DNA from: an uncultured Burkholderiales bacterium
GTDB taxonomy: Bacteria; Pseudomonadota; Gammaproteobacteria; Burkholderiales; Burkholderiaceae_C
Assembly (NCBI GenBank): GCA_903880855.1
Contig: CAIRQX010000001.1
Coordinates: forward strand, 1-34,135
Direction: 5' to 3'
Length of the DNA stretch: 34,135 nucleotides
Shown: one piece after another, positions 16,617 through 22,721 of the stretch
How positions within the stretch are numbered: position 1 is the first letter of the stretch
Layout of the letters: each line of letters opens with the position of its first letter
Notes under the pieces: generated by a model
Seen by the model: the letters and a program-made list of their open reading frames with translations, nothing else
Databases searched by the model: none
Told to the model about the DNA's origin: nothing
Position numbers and translations under genes: made by a program

Positions 16617-17270
16617 ATGCAAAGTAAATTTCTACTCCCCCTTGCCGCTGCTGCAGTGTCTTTTCTAACAGCCTGTTCAACGCCATTACCGTCTAGTGCT
16701 GATTTGGACAAATTGACGAAAGACATTGTTGCCCGTTCATTTCGGGCTGAAGGACAAGCCCAACTCGACCGCGTCAACCCCGATGAAGACAACCTTTTGT
16801 GTTCACAGGCAGACCAGTCAGGTAATACGATTGACGAAAAGCTAGCCGCTGCTGTTGAAGCACGCAATATGCAAACCATCAAAGCACCCGTAGATGGAAA
16901 ATATTTAGGCGACTTCAAAGAGGGCGAAAAAATTGCCCAAAGCGGCTCCGGTAAAACATGGACGGATAAGGCTGATGCGGCCAATGGCGGCAACTGCTAC
17001 AACTGCCACCAAATCAGTAAGGAAGAGTTGTCTTACGGCACCTTGGGCCCTAGTCTCTACAACTACGGCAAGATGCGTGGCGTAACTAACCCCAACAGTG
17101 CAGAATCTAAGCCCATTGTTGAATACACATGGGGCAAGATCAACAATCCACGTGCCTATAACGCTTGTTCAAGCATGCCAAGGTTTGGACACAAGGGCGT
17201 ACTGACAGAAATGCAGATCAAACATGTGATGGCATTGCTTCTCGACCCCGCTTCACCCGTCAACAAATAA
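16617..17270 (+). CDS. soxX: L-cysteine S-thiosulfotransferase cytochrome subunit SoxX
   Basis: The monohaem partner of SoxA. The haem site is CYNCH (127-131) and the distal methionine is probably M187 (ACSSMPRFG). At 217 aa it is longer than the compact SoxX form, with about 100 residues before the haem. The N-terminus looks like a lipoprotein signal (FLTACS, lipobox Cys at 20), which would anchor the SoxAX complex to a membrane; this is inferred from the motif alone. It starts 9 bases after soxA and is followed by a strong terminator. Confidence 0.94.
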   Translation: MQSKFLLPLAAAAVSFLTACSTPLPSSADLDKLTKDIVARSFRAEGQAQLDRVNPDEDNLLCSQADQSGNTIDEKLAAAVEARNMQTIKAPVDGKYLGDFKEGEKIAQSGSGKTWTDKADAANGGNCYNCHQISKEELSYGTLGPSLYNYGKMRGVTNPNSAESKPIVEYTWGKINNPRAYNACSSMPRFGHKGVLTEMQIKHVMALLLDPASPVNK

Positions 17271-17279
17271 TCTCAACCG

Positions 17280-17312
17280 AAGCCGCATCTCTTTTTGGGT
17301 TGCGGCTTTTTT
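17280..17312 (+). terminator. Rho-independent terminator after soxX
   Basis: GCCGCA (17282-17287) pairs with TGCGGC (17301-17306), extendable by AA/TT, with a 13-base loop and six T (17307-17312). It lies between soxX and soxB, so soxB is expressed either by read-through or from its own start site in the short 17313-17339 gap. Confidence 0.85.
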
Positions 17313-17339
17313 ATGACTAATAAATAAGTAGGTGCTGAT

Positions 17340-19073
17340 ATGAATTTAACCAAGCGCGAATTCATGCAAGTTATTGGTGCTGGTAGTGTGGCTGGCCTCA
17401 ACATGCACGCGTATGCCCAGACCGATGCGGCGACAGCAGCCAATGGCCTCTACAACATTCCAAAATTCGGTCAAGTTTCTTTTTTGCACATGACAGATTG
17501 CCATGCCCAGTTAAAGCCCATTTACTTTCGTGAACCCAGTGTCAATTTAGGCATTGGCAATATGAAAGGTAACTTGCCACATTTGGTGGGAGAGAATTTA
17601 TTAAAGACCGCAGGCATTCGACCTGGTAGCGCACAAGCGTATGGCATGAGTTGTCTCAACTTCGAAACTGCAGCGCGTCGTTATGGAAAAGTGGGTGGCT
17701 TTGCACATTTGGCAACTTTGGTGAAGCGTCTTCGCGCAAGTCGCCCAGGCGCTCTGTTGTTGGACGGTGGCGATACATGGCAAGGCTCAGCCACATCTTT
17801 GTGGACGAATGCGCAAGACATGGTCGACGCGTGTAAGTTGTTGGGTGTAGATGTGATGACAGGCCATTGGGAATTCACCTATGGCATGGACCGCGTCAAA
17901 GAAATTGTTGAGAAAGACTTTGCTGGAAAAATTGAATTCATTGCACAAAACATCAAAACCCAAGACTTTGGCGATCAAGTGTTCAAACCCTATGTGATGC
18001 GTGAAATGAATGGAGTGCCTTGCGCCATCATTGGCCAAGCGTTTCCGTATACGCCTATTGCTAATCCACGCTATATGGTTGCAGACTGGGCATTCGGCAT
18101 CCAAGATGAAAACATGCAAAAGATGGTGGACGAAGTGCGCGCAAAAGGTGCGCAAGTCGTAGTCCTTCTCTCGCATAACGGAATGGATGTCGATTTGAAG
18201 ATGGCGAGTCGTGTGAGTGGTATTGACGCCATCATGGGTGGTCACACACATGACGGCATGCCTGTCGCCACATTGGTAAGCAACAAAGCTGGCAAAACCA
18301 TTGTTACCAACGCAGGCTCTAACGGAAAGTTCTTAGGTGTTTTAGATTTCGAAGTGAAGAACAAGCGCATCACCGACTACCGCTACAAGCTTTTACCTAT
18401 CTTTGCCAATATGTTGCCTGCTGACAGTGAGATGCAAGCGTTGATCACCAAGGTGCGCGCACCTTATGAGGCGAAGTTGAATGAGAAGCTGGCAGTCACA
18501 GAAGGCACGCTCTATCGCCGTGGCAACTTCAATGGCACAGGCGACCAGTTGTTGCTAGACGCATTGATGGATGTACAAGGTGCTGATTTAGCGTTTTCGC
18601 CAGGTTTTCGTTGGGGCACATCTTTATTGCCTGGACAAGCGATTACCCGTGAATGGTTAATGGATATGACAGCGACTACCTATTCATATGCGACCGTCAG
18701 TGAGATGACGGGTGAAACCATCAAAACTATTCTGGAAGACGTGTGCGATAACTTATTCAATCCAGACCCTTATTACCAACAAGGTGGCGACATGGTACGT
18801 GTGGGTGGCTTGGAGTATGTGTGTAGACCGAACGAAAAAATCGGCAACCGTATTGGCGAGATGAGATTGAAGGGCAAGCTGATAGATGCTAATAAAAAAT
18901 ACAAAGTAGCAGGTTGGGCGCCGGTGGCCGAAGAAGCTAAGAGTCAGAACCTCAAGCCCGTTTGGGAAATTGCAGAGCAGTGGCTCAAAGCGAGTGGCGG
19001 CAAGGTGGGTTCTCGGAAACTCAATACGCCTAAGTTAGAGGGTGTTTTGCCTAATCCGGGGTTTGTTGCATAG
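17340..19073 (+). CDS. soxB: Thiosulfohydrolase SoxB
   Basis: SoxB cleaves the terminal sulfone from SoxY-S-thiosulfonate and releases sulfate. It is a 577-aa periplasmic di-manganese protein of the 5'-nucleotidase family. The N-terminal TKREFMQVIGAG and hydrophobic stretch suggest an export signal. Metal-binding motifs are MTDCHAQ (D53, H55), LLDGGDTWQGSATS, TGHWEFTYG, LLSHNGMDVD and MGGHTHDGMP. The C-terminal nucleotidase domain is complete. AGGTG is present before the ATG. It is the last sox gene and is separated from soxX by a terminator. Confidence 0.97.
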   Translation: MNLTKREFMQVIGAGSVAGLNMHAYAQTDAATAANGLYNIPKFGQVSFLHMTDCHAQLKPIYFREPSVNLGIGNMKGNLPHLVGENLLKTAGIRPGSAQAYGMSCLNFETAARRYGKVGGFAHLATLVKRLRASRPGALLLDGGDTWQGSATSLWTNAQDMVDACKLLGVDVMTGHWEFTYGMDRVKEIVEKDFAGKIEFIAQNIKTQDFGDQVFKPYVMREMNGVPCAIIGQAFPYTPIANPRYMVADWAFGIQDENMQKMVDEVRAKGAQVVVLLSHNGMDVDLKMASRVSGIDAIMGGHTHDGMPVATLVSNKAGKTIVTNAGSNGKFLGVLDFEVKNKRITDYRYKLLPIFANMLPADSEMQALITKVRAPYEAKLNEKLAVTEGTLYRRGNFNGTGDQLLLDALMDVQGADLAFSPGFRWGTSLLPGQAITREWLMDMTATTYSYATVSEMTGETIKTILEDVCDNLFNPDPYYQQGGDMVRVGGLEYVCRPNEKIGNRIGEMRLKGKLIDANKKYKVAGWAPVAEEAKSQNLKPVWEIAEQWLKASGGKVGSRKLNTPKLEGVLPNPGFVA

Positions 19074-19135
19074 GCGTTAAGCACTTATTTCGGTTTATTT
19101 GAAATTAATGCTAATCGTAGAAGAGTGCCTATTCC

Positions 19136-19177
19136 TTGATAAAAATCAAAGGCTCTCTAATTGATTGATTCAATAAT
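19136..19177 (+). promoter_or_regulatory. FNR/ANR box with matching -10 element upstream of the HMA gene
   Basis: TTGAT-AAAA-ATCAA at 19136-19149 is a perfect match to the FNR/ANR consensus. AATAAT at 19172-19177 is a good -10 element. The box centre (19142.5) is about 41 bases before the expected start near 19184, the class II activator position. AGGAG (19192-19196) and the ATG at 19202 follow. This predicts activation at low oxygen. Spacing and sequence are read directly; activation is inferred. Confidence 0.75.
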
Positions 19178-19201
19178 TAGAAACTGTCAAAAGGAGTTTC
19201 T

Positions 19202-19483
19202 ATGGCCATCAATCAAATTCAAATCCACGTTGAAAATATCAAATGTGGTGGTTGCGAAAAGTCAATCGTTAAAGGCCTAAGTGCAATTGAGGGTTTGTCG
19301 AATATCGTGATCGACCGCGATCAACAGTTAGTCAACGTCACAGCGGACGAGTCATTGCGAGATGCCATTGCCTTAAAGCTGAAGTCTATGGGTTATCCAG
19401 AGTATGGAAGTGTCAGCGGATTGGATGCAGGATTGGCAAATGCAAAGTCATTTGTAAGCTGTGCCATTGGACGAGTCTCCTGA
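19202..19483 (+). CDS. Heavy-metal-associated (HMA) domain protein
   Basis: A 93-aa cytosolic protein with a ferredoxin-like HMA fold. The metal-binding CxxC is in NIKCGGCEKSI (C15, C18), as in copper chaperones of the CopZ/Atx1 type. The fold ends near MGYPEYG (about residue 68), and an extra tail (GLDAGLANAKSFVSCAIGRVS) with a further cysteine follows, which ordinary chaperones lack. It sits downstream of a perfect FNR box and is convergent, 3 bases apart, with the DUF3149 gene. A role in metal supply to a low-oxygen respiratory enzyme is a reasonable guess. It could also be a thiol or persulfide carrier given its sulfur neighbours. Confidence 0.85.
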   Translation: MAINQIQIHVENIKCGGCEKSIVKGLSAIEGLSNIVIDRDQQLVNVTADESLRDAIALKLKSMGYPEYGSVSGLDAGLANAKSFVSCAIGRVS

Positions 19484-19486
19484 TTC

Positions 19487-19603
19487 TTATATTTTGTTAA
19501 GAAAAAGGCGTATAAAAAATACACCCATCCCCAACATGAAAAGTATTCCTATAAGACTCATCAAGCCATAGTCAGTAAATAAAAGATCATGTAGAAGTTT
19601 CAT
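19487..19603 (-). CDS. DUF3149-type small membrane protein
   Basis: A 38-aa protein, too short for most gene callers. It begins MKLLHDLLFTDYGLMSLIGI and has one membrane helix (about 14-35, SLIGILFMLGMGVFFIRLF) with a short basic end (NKI). The pattern LLFTD-GLMSL-GI-FMLGMG-FF matches my memory of the DUF3149 family. CGGAG is six bases before the ATG. The second FNR box (19657-19670) lies about 41 bases before a predicted start near 19622, so this gene may also be oxygen regulated. Function unknown. Confidence 0.75.
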   Translation of the reverse strand: MKLLHDLLFTDYGLMSLIGILFMLGMGVFFIRLFLNKI

Positions 19604-19656
19604 ATGTCGCTCCGTTTGAAAACCCGCTAATGATCCCTTGATTTAAAACTATTACA

Positions 19657-19670
19657 TTGATATAGATCAA
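19657..19670. promoter_or_regulatory. Second perfect FNR/ANR box
   Basis: TTGAT-ATAG-ATCAA is an exact consensus match. Being palindromic it can act in both directions. To the left it is correctly placed for the DUF3149 gene (ATG at 19603). To the right it is about 98 bases from the GTG of the small membrane ORF at 19762. I see no strong -10 element on either side. Confidence 0.7.
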
Positions 19671-19761
19671 ATTAACTTTCTAGCCTATACGCTGAGATGT
19701 ATCCGTTTTTTTAAGTAACAGTTCTTACAGGGGAGATTTTGGAAAGATAGGACTACCCGAT

Positions 19762-19851
19762 GTGCTTAACGTAAAACACTGGGTTGTTGCAATAGTTTTG
19801 GCAGGTTTATTCGTTTGGTTATTCTGGTGGTTTGAAAGAAAAGGGCTTTAA
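19762..19851 (+). CDS. Possible 29-aa single-span membrane protein
   Basis: The short frame starts with GTG (VLNVKHWVVAIVLAG) and has a tryptophan-rich helix (LFVWLFWWF) followed by a basic end (ERKGL). AGGA is nine bases upstream of the GTG. No other in-frame start exists upstream before a stop. The composition (one hydrophobic span, aromatic belt, positive C-terminus) is that of small accessory subunits of membrane complexes, and its position downstream of an FNR box favours a real gene. I do not recognise the family, and so short an ORF could occur by chance. Confidence 0.4.
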   Translation: MLNVKHWVVAIVLAGLFVWLFWWFERKGL

Positions 19852-20032
19852 TGCTGAAACCTTGACCTTGCGCAAGGTAATTATCAAAGTAGTACCTAAA
19901 CTGAACTTGTATTAGGACTAAAAATGACCAGCTCTGTTAACCAGAAAAATATCGTACTTATACGCTAGTTATGCCAAACCCTCAGTTCAGCCGAGAAAAA
20001 CTATCTAGCCAATACGATGGAGTCAAAGGAGT

Positions 20033-20908
20033 TCATAGAGCGTTCAAAGGAATTTTTAGATAAGAAATTCCGTTTGCTTCTTGAGGTGGCAATTCGCCAG
20101 CGCGAATGTTGATCTGCACAGCAGGCAAGATCAAGACGGGCATTTCAAGAGTGGCATCACGCTTGGTGCGCATCTCTACAAATTGCGCTTCTGTGATGCC
20201 ATCGTGCACGTGGATATTTTTTGCGCGTTGCTCTGCGACGGTAGTCTCGAAAGCTATCACGCGGTCAGTTGGCGGATAGTCATGGCACATAAAGAGTCGC
20301 GTTTCAGCAGGCAAGCTCAAGATTTTGCGAGTGGATGCATACAGGGCACACGCATCAGCGCCAGGAAAGTCGCAACGTGCGGTTCCTACATCAGGCATGA
20401 ACATGGTGTCACCCACAAAGACAGCATCGCCAAATTGGTAAGCCACACAGGCAGGGGTATGGCCGGGAACAAATAAAACTTTTCCAACCAACTCGCCAAC
20501 TTTAAATTCTTCATCGCTTGCGAGTAGATGGTCGAATTGGGAGCCGTCTTGTTTAAAAGTTGACTCCAAGTTAAAGATGCCTTTGAAGACCTTCTGTACT
20601 TGTGTGATGTGGTCGCCAATCGCCATCTTTCCGCCTAACTGTTTTTTCAGAAAGGGAGCCGCACTGACATGATCTGCGTGGGCGTGCGTTTCGAGAATCC
20701 ACTCCACTTTGAGTTGGTGCTCTTTGACGTAATCAACTACTTTTGCGGCAGACGTCGTAGTAGTTCTTCCCGACTTTGGGTCGTAGTCCAGAACAGAGTC
20801 AATGATGGCGCAGGCTGTGCCTTTTCCCTGATGGACGATGTAGGTGATGGTCCAAGTGGCTTTGTCAAATATGCCGTGGACGACGGGTTTCAGGCTAGAG
20901 GTGGTCAT
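20033..20908 (-). CDS. Persulfide dioxygenase-like MBL-fold protein (Blh/ETHE1 type)
   Basis: A 291-aa cytoplasmic MBL-fold enzyme of the kind that oxidises glutathione persulfide to sulfite with O2. Metal-ligand motif THAHADH (74-80) is followed by FVPGHTPACVAYQFG and FVGDTMF, with the late MCHDYPP motif; these are typical of the ETHE1/Blh group, where only one iron is bound. It diverges from the bigR-type repressor, sharing a palindromic control region. Substrate assignment is from family and context. Confidence 0.88.
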   Translation of the reverse strand: MTTSSLKPVVHGIFDKATWTITYIVHQGKGTACAIIDSVLDYDPKSGRTTTTSAAKVVDYVKEHQLKVEWILETHAHADHVSAAPFLKKQLGGKMAIGDHITQVQKVFKGIFNLESTFKQDGSQFDHLLASDEEFKVGELVGKVLFVPGHTPACVAYQFGDAVFVGDTMFMPDVGTARCDFPGADACALYASTRKILSLPAETRLFMCHDYPPTDRVIAFETTVAEQRAKNIHVHDGITEAQFVEMRTKRDATLEMPVLILPAVQINIRAGELPPQEANGISYLKIPLNAL

Positions 20909-20935
20909 TACATGGTCTTTAATTAAGTTTTCAAT

Positions 20936-20971
20936 AGTTTATTGACAGATATATTAAAAGTCAATAGAATA
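20936..20971. promoter_or_regulatory. Back-to-back promoters with palindromic operator
   Basis: TATTGAC (20940-20946), 13 bases, GTCAATA (20960-20966) form a perfect inverted repeat. On the + strand TTGACA (20943-20948), a 17-base spacer and TAGAAT (20966-20971) make a near-ideal sigma-70 promoter for the repressor gene. On the - strand TTGACT (20964-20959), 17 bases and TAAACT (20941-20936) serve the dioxygenase gene. One dimer on the palindrome could block both. Confidence 0.75.
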
Positions 20972-20998
20972 TGAAAAATTAATTCATTAAGGGCTTAT

Positions 20999-21310
20999 AT
21001 GAGTGTTGCATCCCTAGAACTAGAGCAAATGCACAGCGCTGCTGAGCAGGCTTGCAAGTTAATGAAGGTGCTTTCCAACCCAGACCGTTTGATGATTCTT
21101 TGCCAACTGTCTAAAGGAGAGTTGCGGGTGGGTGAGATTGAAGAGATGCTTGGAATCGGCCAACCCACACTCTCACAGCAACTCACTGTCTTGCGCGATG
21201 AAGAACTTGTCGAAACACGGCGAGAAGGAAAGAGCATCTATTACCAAGTGAAAAGTCCCAGAGCCTTGGCTGTCATTGGGACTTTGTACGAACAATATTG
21301 CAAACCATAA
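20999..21310 (+). CDS. bigR: BigR/SqrR-type ArsR-family persulfide-responsive repressor
   Basis: A 103-aa winged-helix protein. The two sensor cysteines of this group are in place: C35 in helix 2 (RLMILCQLSKGE) and C101 near the C-terminus (LYEQYCKP); C19 is extra. The recognition helix is QPTLSQQLTVLRDE (55-68), and the wing RREGKSIYYQV follows. In the family, a sulfur bridge between the two cysteines relieves repression of sulfide-detoxifying genes. It is divergent from the persulfide dioxygenase and heads a + strand run of yeeE-yeeE-TIGR01244-tauE. A leader sequence with AAGGG precedes the ATG. Confidence 0.9.
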   Translation: MSVASLELEQMHSAAEQACKLMKVLSNPDRLMILCQLSKGELRVGEIEEMLGIGQPTLSQQLTVLRDEELVETRREGKSIYYQVKSPRALAVIGTLYEQYCKP

Positions 21311-21318
21311 AGGCACCT

Positions 21319-21756
21319 ATGACGATTGATTGGATCCATTTCACACCTTGGCTATCTTTAGGTGGCGGAATTTTGTTAGGACTTGCCTCAGCTGCATTCA
21401 TATTGGTAAACGGCCGTATCTTGGGTATCAGTGGTATCTTGGGCGGTTTGTTAGCACCTCGCTTGGGTGATATTGGATGGCGCATTGCGTTTCTGCTGGG
21501 TATGGCAGCTGCCCCTTTTGTGAGCGGGCTGATATTGCCCTCTGGCTATTTGGAAGCACCACGGATAGAGGCGGGCTACATAGCGATAGCTATTGCTGGT
21601 TTATTGGTAGGCTTTGGCACGCGCTATGGATCGGGCTGCACCAGCGGTCATGGCGTATGCGGCCTCTCCCGGCTGTCACCACGCTCGTTGGTCTCTACGC
21701 TGACATTTATGGGCTTAGGTTTTCTAGTGGTCTACGTGATGCGTCACGCTTTTTAA
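21319..21756 (+). CDS. YeeE/YedE half-size permease, first subunit
   Basis: A 145-aa membrane protein with about four hydrophobic helices. The conserved cysteine loop is YGSGCTSGHGVCGLSRLS (about 108-125), which in thiosulfate transporter TsuA-type proteins lines the substrate path. I chose ATG at 21319; the ORF opens earlier within bigR's end. A second half-size protein follows after 11 bases, so the two probably form one transporter, unlike the fused TsuA. Substrate (thiosulfate or another sulfur compound) is inferred from family and context. Confidence 0.88.
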   Translation: MTIDWIHFTPWLSLGGGILLGLASAAFILVNGRILGISGILGGLLAPRLGDIGWRIAFLLGMAAAPFVSGLILPSGYLEAPRIEAGYIAIAIAGLLVGFGTRYGSGCTSGHGVCGLSRLSPRSLVSTLTFMGLGFLVVYVMRHAF

Positions 21757-21767
21757 AAAGAATTGAT

Positions 21768-22196
21768 ATGCAACACAGAATCAGTGAATTTTTAGTCGGC
21801 CTGTTATTTGGCTTAGGACTCCTACTCTCCGGCATGACCGATCCAGGAAAGGTCATTGGGTTTTTAGATATTTTTGGTGCATGGGACCCATCGCTTGCTT
21901 TGGTGATGGCAGGTGCTATTGCTGTTGGATTTTTTGCATTTGCATTCGCCAAGAAAAGAACTGCCAACTTTTTAGGCGGCGCCTTGCATTTACCTAAAAG
22001 CAACCAAATTGATAAGCCCTTGGTGATTGGTGCCGTTTTATTCGGTGCTGGTTGGGGCTTGGCTGGGTTTTGCCCAGGCCCTGGGCTCGTGTCGCTGGCA
22101 TCGGGTCAAGTCAAAGGTGTTTTGTTTGTCGTGTTCATGGTGATAGGTATGCAATTGTTTGAAATGTTTAATCGCCGCGACTCCCAGCCAAAATAA
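21768..22196 (+). CDS. YeeE/YedE half-size permease, second subunit
   Basis: A 142-aa membrane protein beginning MQHRISEFLVGLLFGLGLLL, with about four helices. Family motifs are LSGMTDPGKVIGFLDIFG and the cysteine-bearing WGLAGFCPGPGLVSLASG. I chose ATG at 21768; the long open frame upstream reads through the first subunit out of its frame. It complements the first subunit to give the two-part YeeE architecture and is part of the bigR transcription unit. Confidence 0.88.
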   Translation: MQHRISEFLVGLLFGLGLLLSGMTDPGKVIGFLDIFGAWDPSLALVMAGAIAVGFFAFAFAKKRTANFLGGALHLPKSNQIDKPLVIGAVLFGAGWGLAGFCPGPGLVSLASGQVKGVLFVVFMVIGMQLFEMFNRRDSQPK

Positions 22197-22241
22197 ATTA
22201 AAGTAGGCTGATGAATCCAATCAAATCACAAGGAGTAAAGC

Positions 22242-22643
22242 GTGAAGATCAAAAAGATAAGCGATCAACTATCAGTAGCAGACCAGATCACTAAAAAAGA
22301 TATTGTTGCTATTTCAAAAGAGGGGTTTAAATCGCTCATCTGTAATCGCCCCGATGGCGAAGTTCCGGGACAACCGGCATTCAAAGAAATAGAAGAAGCG
22401 GCTATCAAAGCCAATTTGCCCATTCGTTATCTGCCTGCTGTGTCTGGAGCGGTAACGCCTGAGTTAGGGCAAGAGTTTGGTAAGTTGTTGGAAGAATTAC
22501 CCAAGCCTGTTTTGGCTTATTGCCGCTCTGGTATGCGTTGCACCACGTTGTGGGCCCTCTCAAATGCCAAAACTATGGACAGGGCTTCTATCGTGCAAAC
22601 AGCGGCCAATGCTGGCTATGACATATCTGCCATATCTCTGTAA
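22242..22643 (+). CDS. TIGR01244-type phosphatase/sulfurtransferase-like protein
   Basis: A 133-aa soluble protein with the dual-specificity phosphatase-like fold seen in the TIGR01244 family. The active loop is AYCRSGMRCTTLW, a CxxxxR loop with cysteine first. In many bacteria this domain is fused to the persulfide dioxygenase (Blh); here it is separate but under the same control region. It may transfer sulfane sulfur from or to the dioxygenase. It starts with GTG at 22242 after AAGGAG. Catalytic activity is inferred. Confidence 0.85.
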   Translation: MKIKKISDQLSVADQITKKDIVAISKEGFKSLICNRPDGEVPGQPAFKEIEEAAIKANLPIRYLPAVSGAVTPELGQEFGKLLEELPKPVLAYCRSGMRCTTLWALSNAKTMDRASIVQTAANAGYDISAISL

Positions 22644-22663
22644 TTTAATTGCACGCCAAGTCA

Positions 22664-22690
22664 TGCATGTGCGTGGGTCTAGCGCATGCA
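22664..22690. other. Hairpin in the gap before the tauE-like gene
   Basis: TGCATGTGC (22664-22672) pairs with GCGCATGCA (22682-22690), nine pairs with one G-U, around a nine-base loop. No T-run follows, so it is not a typical terminator. It may be an RNA stability or processing element in the operon. Confidence 0.4.
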
Positions 22691-22721
22691 GCCAGGACGA
22701 TAGTCAACTAAAGGGCCTTGC

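Larger units (their letters stand above)
19604..20032. other. AT-rich 429-base stretch without a standard-sized gene
   Basis: It holds a perfect FNR box (19657-19670) and a possible 29-codon membrane ORF (19762-19851). Bases 19852-20032 contain no ORF, repeat or terminator that I can support. The stretch separates the DUF3149 gene from the 3' end of the persulfide dioxygenase gene. Confidence 0.6.

Noticed and set aside
17787-18251. A 154-codon open frame on the - strand opposite soxB
   Set aside because: SoxB metal motifs on the + strand cover this region; the frame is a shadow.
19924-20110. A + strand frame beginning MTSSVNQKNIVLIR, then TAG, then a Lys/Glu-rich continuation (MESKEFIERSKEFLDKKF)
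   Set aside because: It has an in-frame stop at codon 15, and most of its second part is antisense to the end of the persulfide dioxygenase gene. Too weak to call as a broken gene.
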